Below, one piece after another: positions 57,701 through 60,000 of a stretch of 60,000 nucleotides of DNA (position 1 is the first letter of the stretch; every line of letters begins with the position of its first letter). This DNA comes from Bolinopsis microptera (Eukaryota > Ctenophora > Tentaculata > Lobata > Bolinopsidae), in assembly GCF_026151205.1 (NCBI RefSeq), contig NC_087084.1, positions 13,906,235 through 13,966,234 on the forward strand, read 5' to 3'. The position numbers and the translations under genes are program-made. The notes under the pieces are model-generated. The model was not told the DNA's origin. It was given only the letters and a program-made list of their open reading frames with translations, and did not search any database.

Positions 57701-59960
57701 TTATGAGATCAAATTTTGGCATGGTATTGTAGTTACTCGAGTTTCAAGGCATGACAGAGCAGTAGAGGGAGGTCAAATTCAGGAGGAGAAGGTCACTGCT
57801 CTGAATCAGCTAGCCTGTGGTAATTATACTAATCCACTTTATAGCTACAAATGTATTTAGTAAAGTGGCTGTATGTGGTTATCTGATATGTGGTGTTTGG
57901 TTGTCCGTTGTTTCCCTAGAAGTAGGGGTACCACGTGTAAAGTAGGGGTACCACGTGTTAAGTAGGGGTACCACGTGTCAAGTAGGGGTACCACGTGTTA
58001 AATAGGAGTACCACGTGTCAAGTAGGGGTACCACGTGTCAAGTAGGAGTACCACGTGTCAAGTAGGGGTACCACGTGTCAAGTCGGGGTACCACGTGTCA
58101 AGTAGGGGTACCAAGTGTCAAGTAAGGGTACCACGTGTCAAGTAGGGGTACCACGTGTTAAGTAGGGGTACCACGTGTTAAGTAGGGGTACCACGTGTTA
58201 AGTAGGGTTACCACGTGTTAAGTAGGGGTACCACGTGTTAAGTAGGGGTACCACGTGTTAAGTAGGGGTACCACGTGTTAAGTAGGGGTACCACGTGTTA
58301 AGTAGGGGTACCACGTGTTAAGTAGGGGTACCACGTGTCAAGTTGGGGTACCACGTGTTAAGTAGGGGTACCACGTGTTAAGTAGGGTAACCACGTGTTA
58401 AGTAGGGGTACCACGTGTTAAGTAGGGTTACCACGTGTTAAGTAGGGGTACCACGTGTTAAGTAGGGGTATCACGTGTCAAGTTGGGGTACCACGTGTTA
58501 AGTAGGGGTACCACGTGTTAAGTAGGGGTACCACGTGTTAAGTAGGGGTACCACGTGTTAAGTAGGGGTACCACGTGTTAAGTAGGGTTACCACGTGTTA
58601 AGTAGGGGTACCACGTGTTAAGTAGGGGTACCACGTGTTAAGTAGGGGTACCACGTGTTAAGTAGGGGTACCACGTGTCAAGTTGGGGTACCACGTGTTA
58701 AGTAGGGGTACCACGTGTTAAGTAGGGGTACCACGTGTCAAGTCAACGCGACATAGAGAGGTACATATAATGTGATGAAACTACTAACTACACTACATGA
58801 ACACTGCACTGGAGTTATAAAGATCTTAGTCTTTAATGAACCGAGATTGGGAAAGCAGGGATTGGGTAAATGGGTTAAAGATATAATAGATCTGAGATCA
58901 TAGTGAGCGTATTCCCTGCCTAACATTTAAAACGATATCCTAACAACGTATCAATTCGTACATAGCACAATCTAAGTTAAGTCCTGAAATTGATCAATAA
59001 GGCTGGTACCAACCGTTTGATGATTTTGCGTCCAGTTTCACGAACTCCTTCTCTAGGTTCTGAGTCCAGGTGCTGCCCCCCAGTATACTGTTAGCCTTCA
59101 TGGAGAGCTGCAGACCCGTGTCTGTGTCCAGTACCTTGCTGGGCGCCAGGGAGACAGATGTCTTTACATCGCTTTCTTGCAACTGCTGTAAGTGTGTTAA
59201 TTAATTTAATTAAATTACTATTGTTACGTTTACAACCGGTAAATAGTTAGAGTTTTATTTGGGGGGGGGGGGGGGGCATACCATGCTATCTAGTTCTACA
59301 ACAATACTAATATGAATTATAATCTCACATAACTAGTTACTATTATAAATATGAATTATATTATTCTCACGTTGGCAAGTGCGAACCGCTTGAAAGTCGA
59401 GCTCTGTCGTCGCACTGTGACAGGTATAGGTTTGGGATCCCTCTCTTTCCAGTCAACCTCTTCGTTTGACTTCAGTCCTGTACGGCGTGAAGACATGAGG
59501 ATATCTTTATGGAGGGTTAGAGATGTGGACGACGGATACTTCTTCTTAACGGAATGATAATGTTTGGATTTTATTTATTTATTTAATTTTTTTATGAAAC
59601 TCTAGTTTACCCACTGGACAAGATTGTTAAGTTGTAAGTTTTGGATTCTCATTTCATGATTTTGGTAAAGCTTGGATGATAATATGATGTATATGGATTT
59701 ATTTTGAGAATGAACAGTGAACTTAAAGATTGGAAATCAGCTTATACTAAAATGAACGATCTTAGACCTAGTATCAAAAGATATTTCTGTTCATTGAAAA
59801 TAAAACTGTACATCCATTGCTTCATTAAATTACCATGCAATTATAGTTATACTGATTTAGATCAAATACACCAGGTTATTTCTAAAACTATAAACATACC
59901 TCTGTGCAACCGACCAAAAGTTCCATCTTGATCCACCATCGGACTCTTCACAGCTGCCAT
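48720..59960 (-). CDS. Multi-exon protein of unknown identity
   Basis: Minus-strand exons with good splice sites: 59900-59960 (possible start MAAVKSPMVDQDG), 59371-59544, 59014-59185, 55572-55711, 54467-54552, 53966-54065, 53685-53759, 53390-53482, 49686-49783, 49352-49464, 48720-49021 (stop). Phases agree for all junctions from 59544 downward; the first junction does not fit, so an exon there is missing or different. Segments include SLTLHKDILMSSRRTG, VFHLTETEKYILKQIMNM, FRFRHVFVVDMAYMEKNK, SKRLVAAIRIAFNNRLYW, MMYYVDVYDPTQEYDCPSQG and LRYLEGRYMKYFGGVSP. No transmembrane segment is obvious. I do not recognise the family. A SOUL gene sits in intron 49784-53389 on the same strand. Confidence 0.6.
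49758..50062 (-). repeat. ~42-bp array carrying a 3' splice site of the unknown gene
   Basis: On the minus strand about 6-7 units of CAATTTAACTTTCAGGGCAA-GCCAAAAAAGTCAGCGACAT. Each holds TTTCAG|GG, and the last unit is the actual acceptor and start (GKSKPTAVLED) of exon 49686-49783. Units read GKPKKSATSQFN in frame. Confidence 0.88.
50370..51128 (-). CDS. Secreted SOUL-family heme-binding protein
   Basis: A 252-residue single-exon ORF. Residues 1-19 form a signal peptide (MKLLQFFLLLAGFLPIART). The SOUL/HEBP core follows: YAAGKWIRTKVRR, AAFWRLYKYIGGSNSGQTKI, PMTVPVITN, ATMLLRLPAAFQ, FRVLGKEAKN and FWPYLAVAGGYTLPG. The KIPMTVPV motif is the most conserved piece of the family. SOUL proteins bind tetrapyrroles; secreted invertebrate members are common. 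An extra Cys-containing N-terminal region (CEEFRNTKN, CDNSAKCAHM) precedes the core. It is nested in an intron of the unidentified gene on the same strand, with no introns of its own; retrocopy is possible. Confidence 0.93.
   Translation of the reverse strand: MKLLQFFLLLAGFLPIARTFGRRNKETLDEARGYKECEEFRNTKNINLKSLDSICDNSAKCAHMETIEEESCGFGVRRYAAGKWIRTKVRRSDGPNKMYEAAFWRLYKYIGGSNSGQTKIPMTVPVITNTYLSENFTEEGATMLLRLPAAFQEEPPEPKDKLVFIQDCPDDKILYFRVLGKEAKNTDLWKVEFEKLATALDNAGKKFWPYLAVAGGYTLPGIGAQRSEVMFGAIEHEEGSADGTVFLEKRGW
51598..53219. mobile_element. Non-autonomous transposon with repeated TGTGACGGACGCGAC motif
   Basis: Ends GTATATGGGCAATTCCAC (51598 on) and its exact reverse complement (to 53219). TA next to both ends fits a TA duplication (mariner/Tc1-like), though flanking TATA sequence makes the exact border ambiguous. 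The motif TGTGACGGACGCGAC or variants recurs at 51610, 51784, 51976, 52694 and 52864. GCCCATATATGGGCATA and ATAACTCGGCCATTTT resemble parts of the foldback element at 40137-41343. No transposase seen. Confidence 0.82.
53806..53905. repeat. 20-bp tandem repeat with TGACGTCA (5 copies)
   Basis: GTGACGTCATCACAACAACA in five near-perfect copies, each with a full CRE palindrome, in an intron of the unknown gene. Confidence 0.95.
54340..54446. repeat. 20-bp tandem repeat with TGACGTCA (second array)
   Basis: Five to six copies of the same GTGACGTCATCACAACAACA unit, in the next intron, ending 20 bp from the donor of the exon 54467-54552. Confidence 0.95.
54886..55411. repeat. 8-bp TTACAGTG array (~58 copies) between 32-bp direct repeats
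   Basis: GGGTTTCTGCCAGCTTTCGG plus TGGGCCTGGAGT occurs at 54886-54917 and again at 55380-55411, bracketing about 58 copies of TTACAGTG with one variant (GATACAGTG). Long ORFs in three frames here are artefacts. Confidence 0.96.
55850..57010. repeat. ~42-bp AT-rich tandem repeat (interrupted)
   Basis: Units of TACAGTGCGTTATTATATAA then TACAGTGTATATAATGTATA, broken by the mariner-like insertion at 55967-56713. Confidence 0.93.
55967..56713. mobile_element. Mariner-like MITE with TA duplication and restored empty site
   Basis: CAGGGTGAGTTGAAAATAGT-GTGTAGAATGTAAA at the left end is matched inverted at the right end. TA flanks both sides (55965-55966, 56714-56715). Joining the flanks restores TATATACAGTGCGTTATT, the exact repeat unit of the surrounding array, so the insertion is clear. 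TACAGGGTG is typical of mariner/IS630-type ends. No transposase. Confidence 0.9.
57011..57910. other. Intron stretch of the unknown gene
   Basis: Non-repetitive. A minus-strand open stretch (57138-57350) has no recognisable family or clear splice sites. Nothing else supported. Confidence 0.35.
57917..58742. repeat. 20-bp x ~41 minisatellite with GGTACC and CACGTG
   Basis: The unit AGTAGGGGTACCACGTGTTA repeats with few changes (TTA/TCA, AGTT, GGTT). Each copy has the palindromic E-box CACGTG and the GGTACC palindrome. Confidence 0.97.
58743..59013. other. Intron sequence, no gene seen
   Basis: Unique AT-rich sequence between the minisatellite and the exon ending at 59014. Confidence 0.3.
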
Positions 59961-60000
59961 GTTAGTAAACTGAACAAATATTAAACTATTTTTAAATACT

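Overview
The window is a piece of an AT-rich animal genome. It holds intron-rich orthologues of TAF9, a BMP-type Smad and USP9X/fat facets, a class A GPCR, a SOUL heme-binding protein, a MATE transporter and FLYWCH and THAP zinc fingers, together with canonical GT-AG introns and many DNA-transposon relics. The exact phylum cannot be fixed from the sequence; a marine invertebrate is the likeliest source. No bacterial, viral or CRISPR feature is supported. Layout: 1-2.4 kb, TAF9 and a TTCGAC-rich inverted-repeat element. 2.37-7.4 kb, plus-strand Smad1/5-like gene (8 exons found) with a tRNA-Gly(UCC) gene inside intron 1. 7.4-9.2 kb, tandem repeats and a 100-N assembly gap where the last Smad exon and the N-terminal third of USP9X should lie. 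9.19-29.72 kb, about 30 plus-strand exons of a USP9X-like deubiquitinase including the whole catalytic domain; the C-terminal part is not visible downstream. 30-34 kb, gene-poor sequence with long hairpins, a possible tRNA-derived SINE and a possible minus-strand small secreted peptide. 34.1-45.9 kb, a minus-strand class A GPCR in ten exons with a long third intracellular loop encoded by three separate exons. Its 7.4 kb TM5/ICL3 intron holds a plus-strand MATE transporter fused in frame to a FLYWCH finger, a second FLYWCH ORF, a Kolobok-like THAP transposon and a TTAA-flanked giant palindrome. 46-48.5 kb, transposon relics including a hAT element with a perfect 8-bp target duplication. 48.7-60 kb, a minus-strand multi-exon gene of unknown identity with a secreted SOUL protein nested in one intron, plus mariner-like and other MITEs and long minisatellites. 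Most striking observation: at least eight tandem arrays sit exactly on exon-intron junctions, and their repeat unit includes the splice site plus the adjoining exon bases. Examples are a 45-bp x ~78 array carrying a USP9X 3' splice site, an 89-bp x 6 array that re-copies the splice acceptor and the catalytic Cys-box mini-exon, and a 35-bp x ~20 array carrying a 5' splice site. The same pattern recurs in three other genes. This looks like a genome-wide mode of repeat birth from splice junctions, and it may affect isoforms. Several transposon calls are backed by target-site duplications or by paralogous empty sites within the window.
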